Positions 49,378 to 56,831 of a stretch of DNA of 64,000 nt are shown here, in pieces. The notes below the pieces were generated by a model that worked only from the letters and a program-made list of their open reading frames with translations, was not told the DNA's origin and did not search any database. The position numbers and the translations under genes are program-made. The stretch is from an uncultured Oscillospiraceae bacterium (GTDB taxonomy: Bacteria > Bacillota > Clostridia > Oscillospirales > Oscillospiraceae): positions 1-64,000 of the forward strand of contig CAJUEC010000005.1 in the NCBI GenBank assembly GCA_910585155.1, read 5' to 3'. Numbering within the stretch: position 1 is the stretch's first letter; each line of letters starts with the position of its first letter.

Positions 49378-50631
49378 CTATGGGTCGTTGAGCCGGGCCT
49401 CCAGCTTGGAGTACACAATGTTCTGGCTGGCGTACAGCGAGTACCGCCCGCTGACCAGGAAGCTCAGCGAGCAGGCCAGGGCGAAAAACAGCAGCCCCTC
49501 TCCGCCGAACAGCTCGACGGCCAGAAAGATGGAGGCCATGGGGCAGTTCACCACCCCGCAGAACAGGGCGATCATGGACACCGCCGCCCCAAAGGCCGGG
49601 TCCAGCCCCAGCAGCGGCCCCACGGCGCAGCCGAAGGTGGAGCCGATGAACAGGGTGGGCACGATCTCGCCGCCCCGGAAGCCCGCCCCCAGGGTGAGGG
49701 CGGTGAACAGCATCTTCCACCCGAAGGCCCAGGGCACGCGGACCTGCCCCTCCACCGCCAGCTCGATGATGTGGCCCCCGGCGCCGTTGTAGTCGCCGCT
49801 GCCCTCGGCCAGCGTGAGGAGGATGACCAGCGCCGCCCCAGACACCGCGCGCAGGTACTGGTTGGGCAGATACCTTTTGTAGAGATGTCCCGCCTGGTGC
49901 ATCAGCACGCAGAAGGCGATGGACACCAGCGCCGCCAGAATGGCCAGCGCGCCGCACCGGAGCAGGGACACCGGCTCCAGCCGGGGCAGGCCGGACAGGT
50001 GATAGCCCTCCCCGGGCAGGCCCAGGGCCTGAGGCACCCCGGCGGCGATCAGCGCGGACAGCAGGCAGGGAAACAGGGCGGAATAATACATTTTCCCCAC
50101 GCTCACCACCTCCAGGGCGAATACCGTGGCGGCGAGGGGGGTGCCGAACAGGGCGGAAAACAGACCCGCCATGCCGCACTGAATAATGGTGTTGACGCTG
50201 CGCTCCCCCAGGTGGAGCAGCCGTCCGATGCCGGCGGAGATGCTGCCGCCGATCTGGAGGGCGGCCCCCTCCCGTCCGGCGCTGCCGCCGGTGAGATGGG
50301 TGAGCACCGAGCCGAAAAAGATCAGCGGGGCCAGCCGCAGCGGGGGGCGCTCCCCGCCCCGGACGCTGGCGATGATCTGGTTGGTGCCGTGGTCGTTTTC
50401 CATGCCGGCGGCGCGGTAGGCCCAGACGATGGCCAGCCCCGCCAGGGGCATGCCAAACAGCAGCCAGGGGTGGGCGGCGCGCAGAGCCGCCGCCCCCGCC
50501 ACGCACCAGGTAAAGGCCGCTCCAGCCCCGCCGCAGGCCAGCCCCGTCAGCCCCGAGAGCACCAGCCATTGCCCCAGGGCCCGGAGTGTGGGCAGGGCGT
50601 CCAACAGTCTTTTTTTCCGGCGCTCCGCCAT
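49378..50631 (-). CDS. CLC-family anion transporter, CLC-F-like
   Basis: The 417-residue membrane protein has the CLC selectivity segments. GREGAALQIGG (about 119-129) matches the second anion-binding motif, and GFRGGEIVPTLFIGSTFG resembles the GGEVTPLFFIG form of fluoride/proton antiporters rather than the GGIFAPSL form of chloride channels. The first motif region (DHGTNQIIAS) also lacks the chloride-type GSGIP. A fluoride-export role is therefore possible. No fluoride riboswitch is seen in its short leader. It is monocistronic, convergent with divIVA. Confidence 0.85.
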   Translation of the reverse strand: MAERRKKRLLDALPTLRALGQWLVLSGLTGLACGGAGAAFTWCVAGAAALRAAHPWLLFGMPLAGLAIVWAYRAAGMENDHGTNQIIASVRGGERPPLRLAPLIFFGSVLTHLTGGSAGREGAALQIGGSISAGIGRLLHLGERSVNTIIQCGMAGLFSALFGTPLAATVFALEVVSVGKMYYSALFPCLLSALIAAGVPQALGLPGEGYHLSGLPRLEPVSLLRCGALAILAALVSIAFCVLMHQAGHLYKRYLPNQYLRAVSGAALVILLTLAEGSGDYNGAGGHIIELAVEGQVRVPWAFGWKMLFTALTLGAGFRGGEIVPTLFIGSTFGCAVGPLLGLDPAFGAAVSMIALFCGVVNCPMASIFLAVELFGGEGLLFFALACSLSFLVSGRYSLYASQNIVYSKLEARLNDP

Positions 50632-50811
50632 GGCGTTCCCTCCCCGCTCCGATTTTCTTTCATTATACCAGCGGTGTCAAGCGGGGAATATTTCCCGCTT
50701 TATGGGAAAAACCGCCGTGCGCAGACAAAAAACTGCCATTTCACCAAAGCCGCCGGAAAAAAGTTTGAAAATATTTTCACAATACCTCTTCCTTTTGCGC
50801 AAATGATAGAG

Positions 50812-50859
50812 TATAATATTGCTGTGCAAGCCCCCTATCATAAATAAGGAGTGATACCA
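50812..50859 (+). promoter_or_regulatory. gap -10 element and ribosome site
   Basis: A consensus TATAAT (50812-50817) lies about 40 bases before the gap ATG, with TAAGGAG (50845-50851) as ribosome site. No clear -35 sits at standard distance. Confidence 0.5.
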
Positions 50860-51870
50860 ATGAGCATCAAAGTAGGTATTAACGGTTTTGGCCGCATTGG
50901 CCGCATGGTTTTCCGCGCCAGCGTGAACCATCCCGAGATCGAGATCGTGGGCATCAACGACCTGTGCCCCGCCGACTACCTGGCCTATATGCTGAAGTAC
51001 GACACCATGCACGGTCAGTTCAACGGCGAGGTCTCCTCCACCGAGAATGCCATCGTGGTCAACGGCAAGTCCATCCCCATCTACGCTGAGCGCGACCCCA
51101 AGAACATCCCCTGGGGCAAGCTGGGCGCTGAGTACGTGGTGGAGTCCACCGGCCTGTTCCTCACCAAGGAGAAGGCCCAGGCCCACATCGACGCCGGCGC
51201 CAAGAAGGTGGTCATGTCCGCCCCCTCCAAGGATGACACCCCCATGTTCGTGTGCGGCGTGAACCTGGACGCCTACACCCCCGACATGACCTTCGTGTCC
51301 AACGCGTCCTGCACCACCAACTGCCTGGCCCCCATCGCCAAGGTGCTCAACGATAACTTCGGCATCACCGACGGCCTGATGACCACTGTGCACTCCACCA
51401 CCGCCACCCAGAAGACCGTTGACGGCCCCTCCATGAAGGATTGGCGCGGCGGCCGCGCGGCGGCTGGCAACATCATCCCCTCCTCCACCGGCGCCGCCAA
51501 GGCCGTGGGCAAGGTCATCCCCGCCCTGAACGGCAAGCTGACCGGCATGTCCATGCGCGTCCCCACTCTGGACGTGTCCGTGGTGGACCTGACCGTCAAC
51601 CTGGCCAAGCCCGCCTCCTACGAGGAGATCTGCAAGGCCATGAAGGCCGCCTCTGAGGGCGAGCTGAAGGGCATCCTGGGCTACACCGACGAGGACGTGG
51701 TCTCCAGCGACTTCCTGGGCGACGCCCGCACCTCCATCTTCGACGCCAAGGCCGGCATTGCCCTCACCGACACCTTCGTGAAGGTCGTGTCCTGGTACGA
51801 CAACGAGATGGGCTACTCCAACAAGGTGCTGGAGCTCATCAAGCACATGTACAGCGTGGACCACAAGTAA
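50860..51870 (+). CDS. gap: Glyceraldehyde-3-phosphate dehydrogenase, type I
   Basis: The 336-residue glycolytic enzyme has the NAD fold INGFGRIGRMVFRA, the active-site SNASCTTNCLAPIAKVL (Cys about 152), HSTTATQKTVDGPS and SWYDNEMGYSNKV. The ATG at 50860 follows AAGGAG. It is monocistronic and ends at a terminator; codon use is strongly biased to C-ending codons, as expected for a highly expressed gene. Confidence 0.97.
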   Translation: MSIKVGINGFGRIGRMVFRASVNHPEIEIVGINDLCPADYLAYMLKYDTMHGQFNGEVSSTENAIVVNGKSIPIYAERDPKNIPWGKLGAEYVVESTGLFLTKEKAQAHIDAGAKKVVMSAPSKDDTPMFVCGVNLDAYTPDMTFVSNASCTTNCLAPIAKVLNDNFGITDGLMTTVHSTTATQKTVDGPSMKDWRGGRAAAGNIIPSSTGAAKAVGKVIPALNGKLTGMSMRVPTLDVSVVDLTVNLAKPASYEEICKAMKAASEGELKGILGYTDEDVVSSDFLGDARTSIFDAKAGIALTDTFVKVVSWYDNEMGYSNKVLELIKHMYSVDHK

Positions 51871-51891
51871 TTTGCGGTCAAAACCGTGAAC

Positions 51892-51927
51892 AAGGCCCTC
51901 CGCCGCAAGGCGGGGGGCCTATTTTTA
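51892..51927 (+). terminator. Terminator after gap
   Basis: GGCCCTCCGCC and GGCGGGGGGCC arms are followed by A and five T. Confidence 0.85.
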
Positions 51928-51944
51928 TAGGGGCGGGCCTTCGG

Positions 51945-52265
51945 CCCTCTTTGCCTCCGGCGGGGCGGCCTTCGGCGACCTACTTTCTCTCGTGCGAGAG
52001 AAAGTAGGCAAAGAGCGCACTTAGGGGAGAAAATCCGGCGAAACTGCCAGCGCAAAGGACGCGCTCTTGTTTCCCAGGATTTTCCCCCCTAAGAACCCCC
52101 GTTTACGAGGGACCAATTTACGCGGCGGCGAGATAACCCTTCCGGCGCGTTGGGCCTTCGAATGCGTCTCTCCATTGGCGCCGCTTAGCCGCTTCCCTTT
52201 CTCCGATTTATCCCGTGGGCGCAGGACACATCCCGCGCCTGGGGGGCGGGGCTTTACAGCGGGGA
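51945..52265 (+). repeat. Repeat family A, copy A5
   Basis: A 30-bp palindrome (51979-52008; outer arm CCTACTTTCTCTC, centre GTGC), the CAAAGAGCGC linker, a hairpin 52020-52093 with arms CTTAGGGG..AAAATCC and GGATTTT..CCCCTAAG, then CCCGTTTACGAGGG and the CTTCCGGCGCGTTGGGCCTT tail. The hairpin arms differ from other copies yet still pair. Confidence 0.8.
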
Positions 52266-52303
52266 GAATCTATTGATCCGCCGCACCGGCAAGGTCCCGC
52301 CTG

Positions 52304-52528
52304 TCATTTCTTCACCTTTGGATATGGATCTCTTATGTCCGTGAGCCCCAGAATATAATCTGTACTGGTTTCATAGTACTCAGCCAGTTTGATGAGCACT
52401 TCTGTTGGAATGTCCCGTTTACCCAGTTCATATTGTGAATAGCAAACCTGTGTGCACCGTAAATAATTCGCAATGTCTTTCTGGATTAAATCCCTGTCCT
52501 CTCTCAAATCGCGGATTCTCCTATACAC
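52304..52528 (-). CDS. Small XRE-family regulator (GTG start)
   Basis: The 74-residue protein is a single Cro/C1-type helix-turn-helix: DLREDRDLIQKDIANYLRCTQVCYSQYELGKRDIPTEVLIKLAEYYETSTDYILGLTD. The GTG start at 52528 lies six bases from AAAGGAGG and gives the normal N-terminus (YRRIRDLRED). It is AT-rich compared with neighbours, hinting at transfer. Two TACAC-N-GTGTA-like palindromes in front of it suggest autoregulation, and the divergent gene at 52643 may share control. Confidence 0.82.
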   Translation of the reverse strand: MYRRIRDLREDRDLIQKDIANYLRCTQVCYSQYELGKRDIPTEVLIKLAEYYETSTDYILGLTDIRDPYPKVKK

Positions 52529-52563
52529 TGTGTACCTCCTTTTGTCATGACATACACAGTATA
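52524..52563. promoter_or_regulatory. Paired palindromes at the small XRE gene
   Basis: TACACTGTGTA (52524-52534) overlaps the XRE start codon, and TACACAGTATA (52553-52563) overlaps a minus-strand TATACT -10. Their centres are 29 bp apart. A repressor dimer on each could block transcription and translation start of the XRE gene. Confidence 0.5.
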
Positions 52564-52582
52564 GGTAAAACAAAATGTTATA

Positions 52583-52611
52583 TTGATTTTTAAAACAAAA
52601 TGCTTTATAAT
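52583..52611 (+). promoter_or_regulatory. Promoter of the 52643 gene
   Basis: TTGATT (52583-52588) and TATAAT (52606-52611) are 17 bp apart, directed away from the XRE gene. Confidence 0.7.
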
Positions 52612-52642
52612 GGGCATATCAATAGATGGGAGGAGCGTCAAA

Positions 52643-52954
52643 ATGAGCCTAGCCGACGAACTGAGGGCGATTTTGGAGCAGGAGGAACGCTGGGAATTGA
52701 TCTACGAGAAGATCAACGGCGAGTACGTGATGGATTTTTGTACCGAGGTGCGCGATGAGATGTCCGGTGGAGAGATCGGCCCGCTGATCCAGCAGTTTTA
52801 CCTGGCCCGTAACCGCATTGCCGCCCGGCTGGGGCTGGACCCGGCCCTTGACCGGGACTTCACACAGCTGACCGACGCAATGGAGCGCTATGCCCGCACC
52901 TGCGGAAAGCTGATGTACCGCTATGGACACCAGGACGGCGCGGCCGGAAAATAG
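52643..52954 (+). CDS. Hypothetical small soluble protein divergent from the XRE gene
   Basis: The 103-residue protein is acidic and mostly helical (SLADELRAILEQEERWELIYEKINGEYVMDFCTEV...), with no membrane helix or known motif. GGGAGGAG precedes ATG 52643. It was not recognised. Divergent placement from a small XRE regulator, with its own promoter and terminator, is the only clue to its role. Confidence 0.65.
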   Translation: MSLADELRAILEQEERWELIYEKINGEYVMDFCTEVRDEMSGGEIGPLIQQFYLARNRIAARLGLDPALDRDFTQLTDAMERYARTCGKLMYRYGHQDGAAGK

Positions 52955-52955
52955 A

Positions 52956-52997
52956 AGGCCCTCCCCGGAGTGTATCCCCGGAGAGGGCCATTTTTAT
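52956..52997. terminator. Bidirectional terminator between the hypothetical gene and obgE
   Basis: GGCCCTCCCCGG and CCCCGGAGAGGGCC arms are followed by T5 on the plus strand. The last obgE codons overlap its edge. Confidence 0.75.
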
Positions 52998-54277
52998 CTC
53001 TGATACTCAAATTCCAGATTGTACAGGCACACCGCGTCCCCGTCCTGCACCCCCAGCTCCTCCAGCTGCTGGTACACCCCCGCGTCCCGCAGCCTCCGTT
53101 CAAACCAGTTGCGGCTCTCGTAGTCGGAGAAGTTCACGTTGGCCATCAGCTGGCGCAGCCAGGGCCCGTCCACCAGCCAGGTGCCGTCCTCGTCCCGCTG
53201 AATGTCCAGCGCCGCGGACGTGTCCACCTCGGGGGGGCGCTCCACATAGGTGGGCTCGTACACGATCACCGGGGGCAGGGCAGACAGCTCCGCCGCCGCG
53301 GCGAACATCAGCTCCCGGGTCCCCTGGTGGGTGGCGGCGGACAGCTGGAACAGGGGACACCCCCTGGCCTCCACATGCCGGCGCAGCTGCTCCAGCAGCC
53401 CGGGGTCCTCCATGATGTCCACCTTGTTGGCGGCCACGATCATCCGCCGGGAGGCCAGCTCGGGGGACCAGCGCTGGAGCTCGGCGCAGATGGCGTCGAA
53501 GTCGGCCACCGGGTCCCGGCCCTCGCTGCCGGACACGTCCACCACGTGGATCAGCAGGCGGCAGCGGTCCACATGGCGCAGGAAGTCGTGGCCCAGCCCC
53601 GCGCCGTCCGCCGCCCCCTCGATGATGCCGGGGATGTCGGCCAGCACGAAGGATGTCCCCTCGTCCACCGCCACCACCCCCAGGTTGGGGGAGAGGGTGG
53701 TGAAGTGGTAGTTGGCAATTTTGGGCTGGGCCCTGGTAACCACGCTGAGCAGGGTGGACTTGCCCACGTTGGGGAAGCCCACCAGCCCCACGTCTGCCAG
53801 CAGCTTCAGCTCCAGCAGCACCTCCCGGTACTGCCCCGGCAGTCCCGCCTTGGCAAACCGGGGCACCTGCCGGGTGGGGGTGGCGAAGTGCTGGTTGCCC
53901 CAGCCGCCGTTGCCGCCGCGGGCCAGCACAAAATCTTCCTGGCCGGACATGTCGCAGATGATCTCCCTTGTCTCCAGGTCCCGGACCACGGTGCCCTTGG
54001 GCACCCGGATCACCAGGTCGTTCCCGTCCTTGCCGGAGCACCGCTTGCCCTGGCCGTCCTTGCCGTTCTCGGCGGTGTACTTGCGCTTGTAGCGGAAGTC
54101 CATCAGGGTGGACATGTGGGGGTCCACCCGCAGGATAATGTCCCCGCCCCGGCCGCCGTCTCCGCCGTCGGGGCCGCCGGCGGCCACGTATTTCTCCCGG
54201 TGGAAGGCCACCGCGCCGCCTCCCCCCGCGCCCGCCCGGACGGTGATGCGGGCGGTGTCGATGAATTGATTGGCCAT
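52994..54277 (-). CDS. obgE: Obg-family GTPase
   Basis: The 427-residue GTPase acts in late 50S assembly and stringent signalling. It has the glycine-rich Obg fold (RAGAGGGGAVAFHREKYVAAGGPDGGDGGRGGD), the G1 motif GFPNVGKST, G3 DIPG, NKVD and the C-terminal OCT domain found in Gram-positives. It ends the rplU-prp-rpmA-...-obgE gene run, although a small membrane protein and two acetyltransferase genes are inserted between rpmA and obgE. Confidence 0.97.
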   Translation of the reverse strand: MANQFIDTARITVRAGAGGGGAVAFHREKYVAAGGPDGGDGGRGGDIILRVDPHMSTLMDFRYKRKYTAENGKDGQGKRCSGKDGNDLVIRVPKGTVVRDLETREIICDMSGQEDFVLARGGNGGWGNQHFATPTRQVPRFAKAGLPGQYREVLLELKLLADVGLVGFPNVGKSTLLSVVTRAQPKIANYHFTTLSPNLGVVAVDEGTSFVLADIPGIIEGAADGAGLGHDFLRHVDRCRLLIHVVDVSGSEGRDPVADFDAICAELQRWSPELASRRMIVAANKVDIMEDPGLLEQLRRHVEARGCPLFQLSAATHQGTRELMFAAAAELSALPPVIVYEPTYVERPPEVDTSAALDIQRDEDGTWLVDGPWLRQLMANVNFSDYESRNWFERRLRDAGVYQQLEELGVQDGDAVCLYNLEFEYQR

Positions 54278-54286
54278 ACAGACCTC

Positions 54287-54898
54287 CTATAGCTCGTCCC
54301 AGTTGATTTTCTTATCCTTGAAGTAGTATTCCCGGTCATGTTCATTGATTTCCCGCAGCACCCGGCAGGGGTTGCCCACCGCCACCACGTTGGCGGGCAG
54401 GTCGCGGGTCACCACGCTGCCCGCGCCCACCACCGTGTTGTCCCCGATGGTCACACCGGGCACCACGACCACCCCCGCCCCCAGCCAGCAGTTGCGGTCG
54501 ATGCGCACCGGGGCGTTGTACTGGTACATCTGCTCCCGCAGCTGGGGCAGGATAGGGTGGCCCGCCGTGGCAATCACCACGTTGGGGCCAAACTCGGTGT
54601 AGTCTCCCACATAGATGTGGGTGTCGTCCACAAAGGTCCCGTTGAAGTTTACATAGACATAGCTCCCGAAATGGATGTGCCTGCCTCCCCAGTTGGCGTG
54701 GAAGGGGGGCTCGATGTAGCAGCCCTCGCCCACCTCGGCAAACATCTCCCGGAGCATGGCCCCCCGCCTCTCCTGCTCCAGAGGGCGGGTCTGGTTGAAG
54801 TCGTACAGCCGGTCCAGACACTGGAGCTGCTCGGCCATGACGGCCTCGTCCATGGGGAGGTAGAGCGCGCCGCTGTGCATTTTTTCCCGAAAATCCAT
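54287..54898 (-). CDS. Maltose/galactoside O-acetyltransferase family protein
   Basis: The 203-residue protein has the Mac N-terminal domain (DFREKMHSGALYLPMDEAVMAEQLQCLDRLYDFNQT) and left-handed beta-helix hexapeptide repeats (GVTIGDNTVVGAGSVVTRDLPANVVAVGNPCRVLREI). The active-site His lies in ATAGHPI. It transfers acetate from acetyl-CoA to a sugar hydroxyl. GAGGGAAA precedes ATG 54898. It lies nine bases before obgE. Confidence 0.93.
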   Translation of the reverse strand: MDFREKMHSGALYLPMDEAVMAEQLQCLDRLYDFNQTRPLEQERRGAMLREMFAEVGEGCYIEPPFHANWGGRHIHFGSYVYVNFNGTFVDDTHIYVGDYTEFGPNVVIATAGHPILPQLREQMYQYNAPVRIDRNCWLGAGVVVVPGVTIGDNTVVGAGSVVTRDLPANVVAVGNPCRVLREINEHDREYYFKDKKINWDEL

Positions 54899-54908
54899 AG
54901 GTTTTCCC

Positions 54909-55351
54909 TCACAAATCCAGTTGATAAATGCGGTGCCGGGGGATGCCCTCGTACCAGGCGAAGTAGTCCCGGGGTATCCCGCAGATCTCCAGCAGCCGCC
55001 CGCCCAGCCGCTCAATGGTGCGGTAGGAGGGGACATTGTCCTCCCCGCAGGTGAGATAGAGCCGGGTCATTCCGTGGGCCCGGGCCACCTCCAGCACCAG
55101 CTGGCAGGCGCGGCGGGCATAGCCCCGGCCCTGAAATTTCGGGTCCACCTCATAGCCGATGTGGCCGTTGTAGTAGCTGTGAAAATTGTCGCCGATACGG
55201 ATACTGATCTTCCCCACAGGCAAACCGTCCGCCACAATGTCATAATAATAGAAGGGGAGTAATACCCCGCCGCCCTCTGCCTTTTCCGGATGCGCAGGAT
55301 AAGGTCTCCTCCGTCGAGCACATCGAAGCGGTCTGAAAACGCAAAGTTCAT
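54909..55351 (-). pseudogene. GNAT acetyltransferase with a frameshift near codon 21
   Basis: From ATG 55351 the frame reads MNFAFSDRFDVLDGGDLILR, the usual start of this GNAT group, then drifts out of frame. A second frame picks up PEKAEGGGVLLPFYYYDIVADG and continues through the acetyl-CoA domain (GYEVDPKFQGRGYARRACQL) to the stop at 54909. Joining the two requires a one-base change around 55285-55292. The region is otherwise well preserved, so it is either a young pseudogene or a sequencing error. Confidence 0.75.
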
Positions 55352-55363
55352 ATGAGCCCCCGC

Positions 55364-55585
55364 CTATTTGTCGTCCTTCATCTTGGGCGGGCTCATCACC
55401 AGCTCCAGCTTTTCTGGAATGGACGTGTATATCAGGCCCACAATACCTGTGATCAGCGCCAGCAGGTCAAGAATCACATGAAGGACCCCTCCCCAGAAAT
55501 TGGAGAGAATCGGGTCAAAGGCCGCCGCGAGCACCAGAAGAATGCTGAAAAGGATGAAAGCCATCCCCTGAAACAGTTTTCTCAT
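55364..55585 (-). CDS. Small membrane protein of unknown function
   Basis: The 73-residue protein has two hydrophobic helices (about 8-25 and 31-53) and a hydrophilic tail rich in Lys and Pro. AGAGGAG precedes ATG 55585. It lies between rpmA and the GNAT pseudogene in the same orientation. Not recognised. Confidence 0.6.
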   Translation of the reverse strand: MRKLFQGMAFILFSILLVLAAAFDPILSNFWGGVLHVILDLLALITGIVGLIYTSIPEKLELVMSPPKMKDDK

Positions 55586-55653
55586 GTTCTTTTTGCTCCT
55601 CTCTATGAAAAAAGCCGCAAACGGTCCCCCGTCTGCGGCCTTTCAGGCAAATT

Positions 55654-55938
55654 TTACTGCTCGAGCGTTACGATGGAGACCTGCTTGCGGTCCTTGCCCA
55701 GGCGCTCGAACTTCACCTTGCCGTCCTTGAGGGCGAACAGGGTGTCGTCGCTGCCCTTGCCCACGTTGACGCCGGGGTGGATGTGGGTGCCGCGCTGGCG
55801 CACCAGGATGTTGCCCGCCAGCACAAACTGGCCGTCGGCCCGCTTCACGCCCAGGCGCTTGGCCTGGGAGTCGCGGCCGTTCTTGGTGGAGCCGCCGCCC
55901 TTTTTGTGGGCGAAGAACTGGATATTGAGCTTCAGCAT
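55654..55938 (-). CDS. rpmA: 50S ribosomal protein L27
   Basis: The 94-residue protein carries the Firmicute N-terminal extension MLKLNIQFFAHKKGGGST. Prp removes the residues up to the second Phe so that the new N-terminus AHKKGGG can reach the peptidyl-transferase centre. Start 55938 follows AAAGGACGG. The protease gene lies immediately upstream. Confidence 0.97.
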   Translation of the reverse strand: MLKLNIQFFAHKKGGGSTKNGRDSQAKRLGVKRADGQFVLAGNILVRQRGTHIHPGVNVGKGSDDTLFALKDGKVKFERLGKDRKQVSIVTLEQ

Positions 55939-55972
55939 AGTCGTTTCCGTCCTTTCTGTCAAAGGTTAATTG

Positions 55973-56314
55973 TCACGCTTCATCATCATCCATCAAAACG
56001 ATGAGATTGTCGGGGTATTCCTCTCCCATGGCCTGGAGGTAGACCATCATGCCGGTCAAGAGATTCTGGCAGGCATATTCGTTTTCCTCGCTCAGCCCGG
56101 CAGGGAGCTTGAGGGAGATGCGGGCGTCTGCTTCCCGGGCCTTCACCGGGGCCCCCAGGCCCAGCACCTCATTGATGGTGCACTCGGTGAGCCCCACGGC
56201 GGCGGAGACGGCGGCGCACACAATGTCCGCGCCCGCCTCGGCGTACCCGCTGTGGCCCTCCACCAGGAAGCCGTCAATGCGGCTGTCTGCGCTGTGGAAG
56301 GTGACGGTGGTCAT
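55973..56314 (-). CDS. prp: Ribosomal-processing cysteine protease Prp
   Basis: The 113-residue protease cleaves the L27 extension. The catalytic His is in VEGHSGYAEAGAD (about residue 20) and the Cys in DIVCAAVSAAV (about 33), as in S. aureus Prp. It lies between rplU and rpmA, the conserved order. Confidence 0.95.
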   Translation of the reverse strand: MTTVTFHSADSRIDGFLVEGHSGYAEAGADIVCAAVSAAVGLTECTINEVLGLGAPVKAREADARISLKLPAGLSEENEYACQNLLTGMMVYLQAMGEEYPDNLIVLMDDDEA

Positions 56315-56325
56315 CCGTGGGTCCC

Positions 56326-56637
56326 TCAGGCGTTGACCTTGGTGATCTCCACCTTGGTGTAGGGCTGGCGATGGCCCTGACGGCGGCGGTAGTTCTTCTT
56401 GGGCTTGTACTTGAACACCAGCACCTTCTTGCCCTTGCCGTTCTTCACCACGTTGGCGGTGACGGAGGCGCCGTCCACCGCGGGGGCGCCGAATCGGCTG
56501 CTGTCGCCGTCCAGGACGGCCAGCACCTTGTCAAAGGTGACGGTGTCGCCGGCTTCCACGTTCAGCTTCTCGATGTAGAGGGTGTCGCCCTCCGCTACCT
56601 TGTACTGCTTACCGCCGGTCTCAATGATCGCGTGCAT
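56326..56637 (-). CDS. rplU: 50S ribosomal protein L21
   Basis: The 103-residue protein has the L21 start HAIIETGGKQYKVAEGDTL and the C-terminal FKYKPKKNYRRRQGHRQPYTKV. ATG 56637 follows AAAGGAG. It opens the rplU-prp-rpmA operon, preceded by a structured leader of about 90 bases. Confidence 0.97.
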   Translation of the reverse strand: MHAIIETGGKQYKVAEGDTLYIEKLNVEAGDTVTFDKVLAVLDGDSSRFGAPAVDGASVTANVVKNGKGKKVLVFKYKPKKNYRRRQGHRQPYTKVEITKVNA

Positions 56638-56730
56638 ATCTGCACTCCTTTCCTTTATTACGGGCTCGCTTTCGGGGGCGGGGCACTTGGCCCTCTTCAC
56701 TGTGGAAAATCACACCCGGTCAATGCGGCT
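56638..56730 (-). ncRNA. Leader of rplU, possible L21-type autoregulatory leader
   Basis: The leader on the minus strand contains GGTGTGATTTTCCACAGTGA followed by GGGCCAAGTGCCC, a short stem-loop. Gram-positive rplU leaders bind L21 in a regulatory motif; resemblance here is by position and general form only. Confidence 0.45.
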
Positions 56731-56735
56731 TTGAT

Positions 56736-56764
56736 AGTATATCAGTCAAATATGGTAAAGTCAA
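56736..56764 (-). promoter_or_regulatory. Promoter of the rplU operon
   Basis: On the minus strand TTGACT (56764-56759) and TATACT (56741-56736) are 17 bp apart. Confidence 0.7.
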
Positions 56765-56831
56765 GAGGATTTCGTAACTTGTACGGAATTTTGTCCCTGG
56801 ACACGGGGTTTTTGGCAGGGCCGCCGGTGTT

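Noticed and set aside
50632..50690. Fluoride riboswitch upstream of the CLC gene
   Set aside because: The leader is too short and shows none of the conserved pseudoknot bases.
15960..52265. Family A repeats as a CRISPR array
   Set aside because: Copies are tens of kilobases apart, in both orientations, without regular spacers or cas genes.
55280..55300. Programmed -1 frameshift in the GNAT gene
   Set aside because: The GGAAAAGG stretch is not a canonical slippery heptamer and no downstream pseudoknot or stimulatory site was seen.
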